A stretch of 64,000 nt of DNA from Psychromonas sp. MB-3u-54 (GCF_002836415.1 NZ_PJBP01000119.1:24941-88940); one strand, 5' to 3'. Shown: positions 37,149-47,292, counted from the first letter of the stretch. The notes: a model not told the origin generated them from the sequence alone. Translations and numbers: made by a program.

Positions 37149-37196
37149 GTGGTTTATTAGCAATAATAAGAATAAATTTTTACGGGTTTAAATAAA

Positions 37197-38660
37197 GTGG
37201 CAAGTCAAAGTAAACAAGCAGATAAGATTAATGTTGCAGTCGTTGGCGGTGGTATTGCAGGGGCAAGTATCGCGTTATATTTAAGTGAATTAGGGATAAA
37301 TGTTTCCTTACTTGAAAAAGGAGATGATTTAGTCAATGGCCCTCCTATTTGCCATCTGCATGCGGGTGGCAATTTCTACCGAGAAATTTCCGACCAGCAA
37401 TGTTTGACGCTCCTTGCGCAATCCGTTGATCTGTTGCGTTTATATCCCTTTGCAGCAGACTATCGACCAACCGTATTAGCGGTACCCCTACATGATGGTG
37501 GCACGGCGGAAGAGCTGATACCGCGTCTGCATACACTGCAGTTAGAGTACCAGCGTTTGATTGACGAGGATCCTGCCAATAAAGTGCTCGGTGAAAGCCA
37601 GGATTATTTCCGTTTATTCGAACGCGAGGAGCTGGAAGCGCTGGCATTGCAAGAGCCCAGTCAAAATCCTCAGAGCTTAGAGCAGTGGATGATTCCCGTT
37701 GCCAAATATGTTGATTTGGATAAGCTTAAATTTCCGCTGATTCTGGTTCAAGAATTCGGTTTGAATATATTTCGTTTAGGAGCCGGTTGCACACTGTCTT
37801 TGCAGAAAAATCCGCATTGTCAATTACTCACCAACTGCGCAGTCACCAACATTATCGCTAGTGAGACTGGTCAATCCTGGTTGATAGACTACCAGCAGAA
37901 AGGGGCCAATAAACAGGCTGAATTTGATTATTTAATTAATGCAGCGGGTTTTAGAAGCGGTAAGATTGACGACATGTTAGGTTTTAAACGACAGCGGCTG
38001 GTAGAGTTTAAGGCCGCTTATGTTGCTCGCTGGTTAGATTCTGATTGTCTGTGGCCGGAAGTCATTTTTCATGGTAAACGTGGAACCCCTAATGGTATGG
38101 CGCAATTTACCCCTTATCCCGGCGGCTACTTTCAGCTGCATGGCATGACCGGTGATATTACCCTGTTCGACGAGGGATTAGTCACCAGTAGTGAGCAAAG
38201 CGCACAACCAAAATTAGCCGAAAAATTTCTTAACAAAATCGACTATCAGTGGTCCGGACAGGAGATGGTTACCCGTACTGACCGTTCGATAAATCTTCTT
38301 GCCTCTTATATTCCAAGTTTTAAGTCTGCGAAAATAGGGGCTAAACCCTTATTTGGCGCACAGCAAATACCCGGCGGAGATCCAACATTAAGAGCGGCAG
38401 ATGTCTCTTTTGTCAATGAAAGATATGCACGTTGCGAAACGGTGAAAGCCTCCTCTGTTTTAACCTGTGCAGATGAGATTGTAAGGCAAATGGCATCTTG
38501 TCATTTAATCGATCCGAGCATTAAACCGACCCGTTTTTTCCCCGTCACTCAAGGCATTAGCGAGCAGGCAATCAATGAGCAAGCGGAAAAATTAGCGAAA
38601 CAACGTGATTACCCGCTATCCTTAGCACATCTTAATGTTGCAAAAACTCCGTTGACCTAA
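37197..38660 (+). CDS. FAD-dependent oxidoreductase (DAO family)
   Basis: 487 residues from a GTG. The dinucleotide fold is VAVVGGGIAGASIALYLSEL (residues ~13-32) followed by the acidic end LLEKG. A second FAD block is INAAGFRSG near residue 250. The rest looks like the D-amino acid oxidase or glycerol-3-phosphate dehydrogenase fold. The electron donor is not readable. It follows gph by 48 bases and may share its transcript. It ends convergently with dgt at an AGCT-core array. Confidence 0.8.
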   Translation: MASQSKQADKINVAVVGGGIAGASIALYLSELGINVSLLEKGDDLVNGPPICHLHAGGNFYREISDQQCLTLLAQSVDLLRLYPFAADYRPTVLAVPLHDGGTAEELIPRLHTLQLEYQRLIDEDPANKVLGESQDYFRLFEREELEALALQEPSQNPQSLEQWMIPVAKYVDLDKLKFPLILVQEFGLNIFRLGAGCTLSLQKNPHCQLLTNCAVTNIIASETGQSWLIDYQQKGANKQAEFDYLINAAGFRSGKIDDMLGFKRQRLVEFKAAYVARWLDSDCLWPEVIFHGKRGTPNGMAQFTPYPGGYFQLHGMTGDITLFDEGLVTSSEQSAQPKLAEKFLNKIDYQWSGQEMVTRTDRSINLLASYIPSFKSAKIGAKPLFGAQQIPGGDPTLRAADVSFVNERYARCETVKASSVLTCADEIVRQMASCHLIDPSIKPTRFFPVTQGISEQAINEQAEKLAKQRDYPLSLAHLNVAKTPLT

Positions 38661-38663
38661 GGG

Positions 38664-38912
38664 CATTCGAGCTTCGAGCTTCGAGCTTTCGAGCTTCGAG
38701 CTTTCGAGCTTCGAGCTTCGAGCTTTCCAGCTTTCGAGCTTTCGAGCTTTCCAGCTTTCGAGCTTTCGAGCTTTCCAGCTTTCGAGCTTTCGAGCTTTCG
38801 AGCTTTCGAGCTTTCGAGCTTTCGAGCTTTCGAGCTTTCGAGCTTTCGAGCTTTCGAGCTTTCGAGCTTTCGAGCTTTCCAGCTTTCCAGCTTTCCAGCT
38901 TTCCAGCTTTTC
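38664..38912. repeat. AGCT-core array between convergent oxidoreductase and dgt genes
   Basis: About 250 bases of TTCGAGC, TTTCGAGC and TTTCCAGC units (period seven or eight), each with AGCT. It begins a few bases after one stop codon and ends at the other. It is the same kind of array as at 17826-18040, in reverse orientation. The open frames it contains give low-complexity peptides only. Confidence 0.95.
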
Positions 38913-38914
38913 AA

Positions 38915-40309
38915 TCAAAAACTGTGTTGGCCTATCATTGCCGGGCTTTGGTGACTACTGAATAAACGCGAGTGCAGACGCAGGGCATGATTGTCCGTAA
39001 GGCTCGATATATAATCAGCGATGACACGTTTTTCGCGGGAAATATCCCCCTGTTGCGCTTTCCACAAGGTTTTTACTTGTTCAGGTAAAAACCGTAACGG
39101 GCCGGCATTAAAGGCTTCAAATAACTCCATCACAATCTGTTGCCCGCGATATTCCATGATCTGTAAATCAGGGCTTTTAATAACATAGTTTAAAACAAAA
39201 CCTTTCAGTATCTTTAATACTTCAAACATTGCAGGTGCTAAATAAGCGTTATAGGCAAGCAGAGGATCGTGAAAATCGGCGCTGACTTTTTCAATTTGAA
39301 TGGAGGTGATAAGTGCATTAACCAGGGCGCCAATCGCATCTTTACGTTTAAAGTGCTGCAGCGAAAATAGATTGTCGGTTATCTCGGAAAGCTGCTCGAG
39401 CAGACAAAAATCAGTTATTTTACTAAGTTGTGTTGCGACTTTCTCTTGCCATAATGATTTACTGATAAAGCCCATCGCAATGGCATCCTCTAAATCATGC
39501 ACGCCGTAAGCAATATCATCGGCAATTTCCATGATCGAGCAATCTAAAGATTTATAGCGTGATTTTTTATGGGATTGCAGATTGCCGTTTTGCGGGCGAA
39601 CGCTTTTAAATAATGCTTGATCACTCTCGGATAACGGTTTAAGGACGGCATCTAATAAAGCCTTATCATGATCGTAAATACCTTTTGCCGGCATCCACTC
39701 TTCGGTTTTTAATTCTCGAAAATTGCGACTGGTATCCATCGGATAAGGCGCACTTAGCTGGCTCAGGCAGACCGGATATTTTAATAAACCTAATAAACTT
39801 CTGCGGGTCAAGTTCATACCATTAAATTCTGTGTAGGGTTCAAGCTGGGTCAAGATTCGAAATGTTTGCCCGTTGCCTTCAAAACCACCATGCTCAATCA
39901 TCATATAATTTAAGGCCGTTTCCCCCCCGTGACCAAAGGGAGGATGACCAATATCGTGACTTAAACAGATGGCTTCAATCAGGTTATTACCGGGTAATAG
40001 GGTTAATAACTCCGGCTGAGTGATTTTTAAATGTTCGACAATCCCCGCGCCAATTTGGGCCACTTCCAGAGAGTGGGTCAGGCGGGTACGATAGAAATCA
40101 CTCAAACCGTTATTGTGAATTTGGGTTTTAGACTGTAAACGGCGAAAGGCTGCGGAGTGTAATACACGCGCTTTATCGCGCTGAAAAGGAGTGCGTTGAT
40201 CACAAAGACGTTTTTTACCCGGTTCATCGGCCAATCGGGTTAGCCATTGCTGCGATATTATTAATTTAGGCACCGATTGCTGTGCAGGGTTATTATTTTC
40301 TAAATTCAT
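38915..40309 (-). CDS. dgt: Deoxyguanosinetriphosphate triphosphohydrolase (dGTPase)
   Basis: The likely start is the ATG at 40309, giving 464 residues; the frame stays open to 40456 but the extension looks non-coding. No strong ribosome site decides this. The N-terminal block QRTPFQRDKARVLHSAAFRR and the HD-domain residues (H of THSLEV, HD of SHDIGHPPFGH) match the dGTPase family, which removes triphosphate from dNTPs as a metal-dependent hexamer. Some bacterial dGTPases lower dNTP pools against phage; whether this one does is unknown. Confidence 0.9.
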   Translation of the reverse strand: MNLENNNPAQQSVPKLIISQQWLTRLADEPGKKRLCDQRTPFQRDKARVLHSAAFRRLQSKTQIHNNGLSDFYRTRLTHSLEVAQIGAGIVEHLKITQPELLTLLPGNNLIEAICLSHDIGHPPFGHGGETALNYMMIEHGGFEGNGQTFRILTQLEPYTEFNGMNLTRRSLLGLLKYPVCLSQLSAPYPMDTSRNFRELKTEEWMPAKGIYDHDKALLDAVLKPLSESDQALFKSVRPQNGNLQSHKKSRYKSLDCSIMEIADDIAYGVHDLEDAIAMGFISKSLWQEKVATQLSKITDFCLLEQLSEITDNLFSLQHFKRKDAIGALVNALITSIQIEKVSADFHDPLLAYNAYLAPAMFEVLKILKGFVLNYVIKSPDLQIMEYRGQQIVMELFEAFNAGPLRFLPEQVKTLWKAQQGDISREKRVIADYISSLTDNHALRLHSRLFSSHQSPAMIGQHSF

Positions 40310-40526
40310 ATTGACGCCATTAACAGTTAATGATGCTAAAAAGTGTAACGTGTTTACATGACAATACATACTAAAATCAATAAAAAAGGAAGGGGCCGTT
40401 ATGCGATATGAGCGACAGGAACCGGCCGCTGCAGGGGAAAATAGCGCCTGCAGCAATCACCCGCGCTGATTTTTAAAACTAACGGGCCAGTCAGCTCTGC
40501 GACTTTATTTAAAAGTAACTGCTCTT
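40310..40526. other. Region upstream of dgt
   Basis: Holds the dgt promoter and possibly an N-terminal extension of its frame. A GC-rich inverted pair at about 40429-40453 (GCTGCAGG and CCTGCAGC) is the only structure seen. Confidence 0.4.
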
Positions 40527-40527
40527 A

Positions 40528-40924
40528 TACCCATGTTACTTCAACATGCTTTGTCAGGCGCAAGGTCTTCGATCAGAGCAAGACGCAACATGACCTTTCG
40601 AGCGATTAACTGCGTTAATCCTCTAGCGGTAGATGTAAATGCAAGCATTTACATCTTAAATGGTTATTCCCTTCTCAAGTGTTACAACGCAGTGTTAGTT
40701 TTCGGGCGAATCTCCCGAAGGGCAAGGCGATAAACGACGATCTTCGTTGTTAGAAAGCGTCGATTTAGAATAACGAGATCATTAGCCTTCTGCCTAGAAT
40801 TTCATCATTTATCGTCTTGCTGATTCTTGCATCTTCAAATAATTTGGGTATGTACTTCAATTTTATGCCTCGCATCTCAGCACAATTTTTCTTGCTGACT
40901 TTGCATCTTGAAATATCATGGGTA
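40528..40924. mobile_element. Longer MITE-family element, ~397 bp, reverse orientation
   Basis: It begins TACCCATGTTACTTCAACAT and ends with the mirrored TACCC...end (CATCTTGAAATATCATGGGT), flanked by TA on both sides. Its left 75 bases are the reverse complement of the right end of 23538-23795, and its right 85 bases match that element's left end. The middle is longer and contains an internal palindrome (TAAATGCAAGCATTTA) and the stretch shared with 33474-33650. No transposase is inside. Confidence 0.8.
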
Positions 40925-40925
40925 T

Positions 40926-40982
40926 ATACTTAAATCACTTGAGGATGCTGATTCTTGCACTTTTAAGTCGTTTGGGTATATA
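40926..40982. repeat. Palindromic repeat with GATGC core
   Basis: ACTTAAATCACTTGAGGATGC is mirrored by GCACTTTTAAGTCGTTTGGG around a short centre. It abuts the 397-bp element and belongs to the same terminal-repeat family as 4491 and 18672. Confidence 0.65.
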
Positions 40983-41010
40983 TTGATCTTGGTAATTTGA
41001 GGGCTCAGTT

Positions 41011-41208
41011 ATGATGGAAATTAAACACTTATTAAGCATGGACGGTGAAATTGTTTTTGGCATTCTCAATGAACGGTTACGGCTGGAGTGCGACAGTTTA
41101 GACGAACTGTCACATCGTTATAACCTGGATACTCAGGCATTAATTGAAAAATTAAAATCAGTTGGTTACCACTACAATCCTGTGACTAATCAATTTAAAG
41201 CCGATTAG
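41011..41208 (+). CDS. DUF4250-type small protein
   Basis: 65 residues. The pattern, ILNERLRLECDSLDELSHRY followed by ALIEKLKSVGYHYN and NQFK, fits DUF4250, a short helical family of unknown function in proteobacteria. The preceding ~25 bases have GAGGG before a double ATG. It is monocistronic. Confidence 0.75.
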   Translation: MMEIKHLLSMDGEIVFGILNERLRLECDSLDELSHRYNLDTQALIEKLKSVGYHYNPVTNQFKAD

Positions 41209-41411
41209 TGGATCATTTACCATAAATATTATGTTCTATAAAGCTTCTAAGCTTATCCATTTAAACGATGACCTGTTTATTTTTGCTGTTCTGCTACCTG
41301 TTATTATGATGATTTTAATGACCTCTCGACTTGCTGAATTTACATTCTAGGGTAGATTAGGTCTTACTCCGTGAAGAACCAACACGGTTTTTACTCCTGG
41401 AATTCAATATT

Positions 41412-41891
41412 ATGAATCACTACTGCTATTACAAAAGTCCAACCGGTACACTGACTCTGCAGGCAAGTACGCAGGGTTTACTGGGAGTCTGGTTTGAAAC
41501 CCAACAGACTCAACCTGAAAATCTCGGGCTGTTGAATAAACAGCAGCCGATATTGACGCGAACAGTAGCGCAGTTGGATGAATATTTCAGGGGGGATCGA
41601 AAGTACTTTACACTGCCGACAGCTGCAACCGGCACCGTATTTCAGCAACAAGTATGGTCTGCTCTTGCGACTATTCCCTTTGGTAAAACATGGTGCTATC
41701 AGGAACTTGCTAATGCTATAGGTAACCCTAATGCGGTACGCGCAGTCGGTCTTGCAAACAGTAAAAACCCTATTTCGATTATTATTCCCTGTCATCGTGT
41801 GATTGGCAAAAATGGCAAACTGACGGGCTATGCGGGAGGCGTTGAACGTAAGCAGGCTTTACTAAAGCACGAAGGGGTCATCTTGAGCTAA
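41412..41891 (+). CDS. ogt: Methylated-DNA--protein-cysteine methyltransferase
   Basis: 159 residues, the usual size of Ogt. The active-site loop IPCHRVIG holds the acceptor Cys, the helix-turn-helix is GTVFQQQVW to TWCYQELANAIGNPNAVRAV, and LTGYAGGVERKQALL completes the family pattern. It removes O6-methylguanine and O4-methylthymine by irreversible transfer to its own cysteine. With AlkC and DinB, it is one of three alkylation- or lesion-related genes in the window. Confidence 0.93.
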   Translation: MNHYCYYKSPTGTLTLQASTQGLLGVWFETQQTQPENLGLLNKQQPILTRTVAQLDEYFRGDRKYFTLPTAATGTVFQQQVWSALATIPFGKTWCYQELANAIGNPNAVRAVGLANSKNPISIIIPCHRVIGKNGKLTGYAGGVERKQALLKHEGVILS

Positions 41892-42207
41892 TTGCTCTGA
41901 CTGTGTCGCTATTCCTCTTTGAATTTAAGGGGGTCCTGCTGAAATTTATTGGTCAATGCAAATACAGTTAAAATGCTGTGCTGGCAAAGGCAGCGCCGCC
42001 GGATTTAAGCCTTCGCGCAGCTTGAGTTATTCTTATAAGCAGAGCAATAATCCTTTTCCCGGTGTTCTAAATAACCCCACTTTGAAACGTTTGCGCGACA
42101 GTCAGTCAATATGTGATGGTTAACAGCGTCGATCTTGATGACAGTGATGGTCAAATCCGTCAATGTTATTTAAACTTGTCTGAACCATTTTTATATCAGG
42201 AGATAGA
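41892..42207. other. Intergenic region, nothing recognisable
   Basis: About 316 bases. I see no gene, repeat or clear promoter. CAGGAGATAGA at the right end is the ribosome site of the next gene. Confidence 0.6.
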
Positions 42208-42444
42208 ATGTTAATCAAATTTAATCAGGGGCGCATAATCGCCAATAATAGAGATCTCATGATCAAGCTTGAAGGTGATGCAAAAGTCACGCTGCAGGCT
42301 CAGGTTGATGAAATTTCGCTGCTCGGTGGTGCAAATGTGATCACCGCCTTGGGGAGCGGACTCAGTTGGTCGGTGCGCTTGGACAATCGTGAGCAACTCG
42401 ATAGCCTAGCCGCTGCAGTCGGTATTGCGATTCAGGAAAGTTAA
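42208..42444 (+). CDS. Small protein resembling DUF3389 (78 aa)
   Basis: A strong ribosome site (AGGAGATAG) precedes the ATG. The sequence is beta-rich, with IKFNQGRIIANN, KVTLQAQVDEISLLGGANVI and SWSVRLDNREQLDSLA, similar to the short gammaproteobacterial family DUF3389. Function unknown. It lies 44 bases upstream of the acetyltransferase-nitrilase gene and may be in one operon with it. Confidence 0.65.
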   Translation: MLIKFNQGRIIANNRDLMIKLEGDAKVTLQAQVDEISLLGGANVITALGSGLSWSVRLDNREQLDSLAAAVGIAIQES

Positions 42445-42488
42445 TCTGTTCGTCATAAGCATCGATTCTGATTATGTAAGGGAAAATT

Positions 42489-44015
42489 ATGGAAGCCAAT
42501 CATGTTGAAGTCAGGCATTTAACTAAACAGGATATGCAGGAACTGCAAAATACTTGTGCAGATGTATACCAGATAGACCAGCTTAATACATGGGATGATC
42601 AGACTCTCGATGCTTTATTAACCCGTTTCCCCGAAGGGCAAATATGTGTATGTGTGGACGGTAAAGTGGTCGGTTGTGCCTTGTCGTTAATCATTGATTA
42701 TGCAAAATTTGGCGATGAGCATACCTACGATGAAATCACCTCAAAAATGACCTTTACCAACCACGACCCCGATGGGGATGTTTTGTATGGCATTGAAGTT
42801 TTTATTCATCCTGACTATCGCGGATTAAGACTGGCACGTCGTTTGTATGCGGTAAGAAAAGAGTTATGTGAAAACCTTAATTTGCGTTCCATCGTGGCGG
42901 GCGGTCGTATGCCTAATTATTCAAAATACGCGGATCAATTAAGTGCCAAACAATATATAACTAAAGTAAAAGAAAAAAAAATTTATGATCGGGTATTAAG
43001 TTTTCAATTAGCCAATGATTTTTTTGTGCGTAAATTGCTCAAAAATTACCTTGCCGGTGATGTTGAGTCGATGGAATATGCGACCCTATTAGAATGGCCA
43101 AATATCTATTATACCCGTTCAGTGAAGTTGATTAACGCCCCTAAAACAGAAGTGCGTATTGGTTTGGTGCAATGGCAAATGCGCAGTATGGCCGATCTTA
43201 ATGCGTTATATGAACAAATTGAATTTTTTGTGGATGCGGTCTCGGATTATGAAAGTGACTTTATTCTTTTTCCGGAACTTTTTAACGCGCCGCTGATGGC
43301 CCAATTCCATCATTTAAACATTCCGGAAACGATCCGTAAGTTAGCGGATTATACTATTCCGATTCGTGATAAATTTATTGAGTTTGCTATTACCTACAAT
43401 ATTAATATTATCACCGGCAGTATGCCCTATATAGATGACGGCAAGCTCTACAATTCAGGATTCTTATGCCGCCGGGATGGGTCCTGGGAGCGTTATGATA
43501 AAGTACATGTCACCCCTTCAGAAAAAAGAAATTGGATCATGACCGGAGGGGATAAAATTGAGGTCTTTGATACCGACTGCGGCAAAGTGGGGATTATGAT
43601 TTGCTACGATGTTGAATTTCCAGAATATGTGCGTTTATTGGCTGATCAGGGCATGAATATTCTATTTGTGCCCTTTTTAACCGACACTCAAAATGGTTAT
43701 ACCCGTGTGCGTCATTGTGCCATGGCGCGTGCTATTGAAAATGAGTGTTATGTGGCCATTGCAGGGGCAGTCGGTAATCTGGCGCGGGTTAATAATATGG
43801 ATATTCAGTATGCGCAATCGGCACTGTTTACGCCTTCTGACTTTGCATTTCCAACCACGGGTATTAAAGCTGAAGCCACACCTAACTCTGAAATGAGCTT
43901 AATTGTGGATGTTAATTTAGATCTTCTAAAAGCATTACATAGCCACGGCAGTGTGCATGCGATGAAAGATCGCCGCCATGATCTGTATTCGCTTAAACGT
44001 ATTGATAAACAATGA
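42489..44015 (+). CDS. GNAT acetyltransferase fused to a carbon-nitrogen hydrolase
   Basis: 508 residues. Residues ~5-205 form a GNAT domain with IHPDYRGLRLARRLY as the acetyl-CoA loop. Residues ~215-505 form a nitrilase-superfamily domain with the full triad: Glu in ILFPELFNAPL, Lys in YDKVHVTPSEK and Cys in GIMICYDVEFPE. This fused architecture is widespread in bacteria. A combined amide hydrolysis/acetyl transfer role is assumed; substrate unknown. It ends convergently with dld at an AGCT-core array. Confidence 0.9.
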   Translation: MEANHVEVRHLTKQDMQELQNTCADVYQIDQLNTWDDQTLDALLTRFPEGQICVCVDGKVVGCALSLIIDYAKFGDEHTYDEITSKMTFTNHDPDGDVLYGIEVFIHPDYRGLRLARRLYAVRKELCENLNLRSIVAGGRMPNYSKYADQLSAKQYITKVKEKKIYDRVLSFQLANDFFVRKLLKNYLAGDVESMEYATLLEWPNIYYTRSVKLINAPKTEVRIGLVQWQMRSMADLNALYEQIEFFVDAVSDYESDFILFPELFNAPLMAQFHHLNIPETIRKLADYTIPIRDKFIEFAITYNINIITGSMPYIDDGKLYNSGFLCRRDGSWERYDKVHVTPSEKRNWIMTGGDKIEVFDTDCGKVGIMICYDVEFPEYVRLLADQGMNILFVPFLTDTQNGYTRVRHCAMARAIENECYVAIAGAVGNLARVNNMDIQYAQSALFTPSDFAFPTTGIKAEATPNSEMSLIVDVNLDLLKALHSHGSVHAMKDRRHDLYSLKRIDKQ

Positions 44016-44019
44016 ACCT

Positions 44020-44448
44020 GATAAGCTAGAAAGCTTGAAGGTTTGAAGGTTTGAAGGCTTGAAGGCTGGAGAGCCGAAATGCCGAAATGCCCGAATGCTG
44101 AGAGCTGAGAGCTGAAATCTGATAGCCAGTGTATTTTCGGAACTGGGTCTTTAGGCTCGGCGGTTAACATGGTTGAAGGCTGAAAAGCTCGAAGCTCGAA
44201 GCCCTAAAGCTCGAAGCTCGAAGCCCTAAAGCTAGAAAGCTAGAAAGCTCGAAGCTCGAAAGCTCGAAAGCTCGAAGCCCGAAGCTCGAAGCTAGAAGCT
44301 CGAAGCTCGAAGCTCGAAGCTCTAAGCTCTAAGCCCGAAGCTAGAAGCTAGAAAGCTAGAAAGCTCGAAGCTCGAAGCTCTAAAGCTCGAAGCCCTAAAG
44401 CTCGAAGCTCGACAGCTGATATCTGAAAGCTGAGCGCTGAAGGCTGCT
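44020..44448. repeat. AGCT-core array between convergent nitrilase-fusion and dld genes
   Basis: Two blocks of GAAGCTC-, GAAAGCT- and GAAGCCC-like units (44020-44110 and 44165-44445) fill the space between stop codons. The gap between them (about 44110-44165) holds a reverse copy of the GCCGAGCCT/CCCAGTTCCG repeat seen at 61761-62041. Units vary more than in the other two arrays. Confidence 0.92.
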
Positions 44449-47292
44449 TTAAGCGCTCACCTCATCGACTAAATACAAAATAGACTGATAAGGAATGCCA
44501 CTGTGGTGAGATAAACCGATCTCACAGGTTCGACTGTTGCTGAAGCCGCGAGAGCAGTTGTCCGGTACTTGCTCTTTGAGTGTCTGCAGTGCTGCTGCAT
44601 TGAGTTCAGGGGTAGTAAAGCCTTTATCACCCGCCCAACCACAGCACTCAATATGCTCAGGTACAATGACTTCCGATGCGCAGGCATTGGCGAGTTTAAG
44701 CATGCTGTTAGCCAGACCCATGCGTCGCGCACTACAGGTAATATGGAGCATGACCGCTTCTTTAACGGGTGAAAGGGTTAAATGTTCAAGCAGGTAGTTG
44801 AGCACAAAAGCCGTGGGTTCTAGAATCACCATCGGTTGGGTAAATTGTTCAATACTGTGTTTTGCGCAGGGGCTGGTATCCATTAAAACTGGCCATTTCC
44901 CCTGTTCGCTTGCCCGCCAGAGTGCCTCTTCTAATTGTTGTGACTTTTGCTTTGAAAGCTCGTTCATGCCCTTGCTGGCGTAGGGCATACCACAGCATTG
45001 ATCGCTCAGGGAGTCAGGAATAATAATTTCAAAGCCGGCTTTTTCGAGCAGGGATGTGGTCACTTCCGTCAGCGGGCGAGCATCACTATTGCCTGCTTGT
45101 TGTCCCATAGTTCGACTGGCGCAGGAAGGCAGATAAACGACTTTTTTGCCATTTCCTGTTTTGTTATTGTTATTGCTATTGGCGACAGTATTTTTCGGTC
45201 GGTGGGGATTAGAAGTCGGTAGTTCCGGTATCCACATGGGCGCTTTACCTGAGCTTAGCTTACGCATTCCGTTGGTGACTTTACCGACGGCTTTCTCGCC
45301 CAGAGTTTTCTGTGCCAGTGCATTAACTTTAAGTCCGATATTGACCATTTTGGTGGTTGCCGAGAAATGGTTGGCTGTCCAGCTGGCGATAGAGTTGTAT
45401 TTCCGGTATTTCGCCGTACGCAGTTTCTTGACTAGATCGCCGGTATTAATACCGACTGGGCAGCGCTCGGCACACAGGCCAGTGGCGGCACAGGTATCTA
45501 CTCCCTGATATTCAAAGACTTTACGGAAAGCCTCTAAATTGTCTGTTTCGCCTGCGGCTTCACGGCGTTGCAGCTCGCGATATAAGACAATACGCTGGCG
45601 CGGTGACAGCGACAGTGTGCGCGAAGGGCAGACTGGTTCACAGAATCCGCATTCAATACAACGATCAATTAAATCGTCGGCTTTGGGCATAGGTTTGAGG
45701 TTTTTAAGGTGAGAATGCGGATCATCATTAATAATCACTCCCGGGTTTAATATGCCACTGGGATCAAATAAAGCTTTAATCTGTCGCATCAGGGCATGGC
45801 CATCTTTACCCCATTCAAGCTCGACATAGGGGGCCATATTACGGCCTGTCCCATGTTCCGCTTTCAATGAACCCTGATATTTGACCGCAACTAACTCAGC
45901 AACGGCATCCATAAAGTCGCCATAGCGTTTGATTTCAGCGGGTAAGTCAAAACCCTGAGTGAAGACAAAGTGCAGGTTGCCTTCCAGCGCATGGCCAAAA
46001 ATAATCGCTTCATCGTAATGAAACTTATCGAACAGCTGCTGTAGATCACGCACACCGGCGGCTAAGTGTTCCACAGGAAAAGCCACGTCTTCAATGATAA
46101 CGCTAGTGCCGACTTCACGCACTGCACCAACGGCCGGGAACATGCCTTTACGAATGCCCCATAGGGTGGCGACAGTCTCGGCATCGCCGGTAAAAGCAAT
46201 TGATTCAATGACCTTAAATTGGGTGACCGTGTGCATGATAGTGGCACATTGTTGCTCCAATGTGGCTTGGTCACCGGCACGTGATTCAATCAATAGTGTA
46301 CCGGCTTCTAAATCCAGGTGTTTGATAAAATCAGGCATGCCAGCTGCATTTGCCACTGAACGCATCGCTCGGCCATCCATCATTTCAACCGCTGAAACGG
46401 GATCTTTTACTAAAGCCGTGACCGCTTGACTGGCTTCTTCAATGTCCTTAAAGACAATTAAAGCAGACGCTTTATGCGGGTGTTCGATCACTGTGTTATA
46501 GGTTATCTCGGCAATAAAGCCTAAGGTACCCTCGGAGCCTACCATCAGATGCTTGATCACCTCGATCGGGTCTGAATAATCAACTAAGGCATTGATTGAA
46601 TAACCGGTGGTATTTTTCAGGCGATATTTATGACGGATACGCTGGGTCAATTCTTCATTATTTTTAACCTCAGCGCAGAGCTTTTTAATACCTGATATTA
46701 ATCTGCTTTGTTTAATTTCAAAAGCTTCAATGCTGGCTTGGTCGGATGTATCGAGCAGGGTCCCGTCGGTAAAAACCAGCTTCATGCTGTCAACGGTACG
46801 GTAAGTATTTTGTGCTGTCCCGCAACACATGCCGCTGGCATTATTTGCCGCAATGCCGCCAATTTTACAAGTATTGATAGAGGCCGGATCCGGGCCTATT
46901 TTACGCCCGAATGAAGCCAGATATTTATTGGCATCAGCGCCAATAACGCCCGGCTGCAGGGTGATTTTGTGGCCATCGTTGTGAATACTGTGGCCGCGCC
47001 AATCATCGGTGAGCATAATTAAAACAGAATCCGATACCGCTTGACCGGATAAGCTGGTACCTGCAGCACGAAATGTACAAGGGAGGTTAAGCTTAGCGCA
47101 GGCCTGAATAGTAAAAATAACTTCATCAAGGTTTTTTAAACGGACCACCATTTTGGGAATTAAACGGTAAAAACTGGCATCTGTCCCGTAGGCAAGCAGC
47201 AGGGCTTCTTCGGTGAAAATTCGCTCGTGGTCAATCTTTGTAGTTAGCAGATCCTGCAGTTGTTGGTAGTTATGTTGCTCGTTCTTTTCCAT
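44449..47292 (-). CDS. dld: FAD/Fe-S D-lactate dehydrogenase (Dld-II type)
   Basis: 947 residues. An N-terminal FAD-binding PCMH domain (RAAGTSLSGQAVSDSV near residue 75), an FAD-oxidase C-terminal domain (KAEHGTGRN), a ferredoxin-like pair of 4Fe-4S motifs (CIECGFCEPVCPS and CAATGLCAERCPVG) and two C-terminal CCG-type domains (CCGMPYASKG and CCGWAGDKGF) run in order. This is the D-lactate dehydrogenase of Shewanella, linked to the quinone pool. Its ATG overlaps the stop of an upstream micro-ORF (TAATG). It is the last gene of the lld operon. Confidence 0.92.
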   Translation of the reverse strand: MEKNEQHNYQQLQDLLTTKIDHERIFTEEALLLAYGTDASFYRLIPKMVVRLKNLDEVIFTIQACAKLNLPCTFRAAGTSLSGQAVSDSVLIMLTDDWRGHSIHNDGHKITLQPGVIGADANKYLASFGRKIGPDPASINTCKIGGIAANNASGMCCGTAQNTYRTVDSMKLVFTDGTLLDTSDQASIEAFEIKQSRLISGIKKLCAEVKNNEELTQRIRHKYRLKNTTGYSINALVDYSDPIEVIKHLMVGSEGTLGFIAEITYNTVIEHPHKASALIVFKDIEEASQAVTALVKDPVSAVEMMDGRAMRSVANAAGMPDFIKHLDLEAGTLLIESRAGDQATLEQQCATIMHTVTQFKVIESIAFTGDAETVATLWGIRKGMFPAVGAVREVGTSVIIEDVAFPVEHLAAGVRDLQQLFDKFHYDEAIIFGHALEGNLHFVFTQGFDLPAEIKRYGDFMDAVAELVAVKYQGSLKAEHGTGRNMAPYVELEWGKDGHALMRQIKALFDPSGILNPGVIINDDPHSHLKNLKPMPKADDLIDRCIECGFCEPVCPSRTLSLSPRQRIVLYRELQRREAAGETDNLEAFRKVFEYQGVDTCAATGLCAERCPVGINTGDLVKKLRTAKYRKYNSIASWTANHFSATTKMVNIGLKVNALAQKTLGEKAVGKVTNGMRKLSSGKAPMWIPELPTSNPHRPKNTVANSNNNNKTGNGKKVVYLPSCASRTMGQQAGNSDARPLTEVTTSLLEKAGFEIIIPDSLSDQCCGMPYASKGMNELSKQKSQQLEEALWRASEQGKWPVLMDTSPCAKHSIEQFTQPMVILEPTAFVLNYLLEHLTLSPVKEAVMLHITCSARRMGLANSMLKLANACASEVIVPEHIECCGWAGDKGFTTPELNAAALQTLKEQVPDNCSRGFSNSRTCEIGLSHHSGIPYQSILYLVDEVSA

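Noticed and set aside
38664..38912. The AGCT array as a CRISPR
   Set aside because: There are no unique spacers between units, the period is only 7-8 bases, and no cas gene is in the window.
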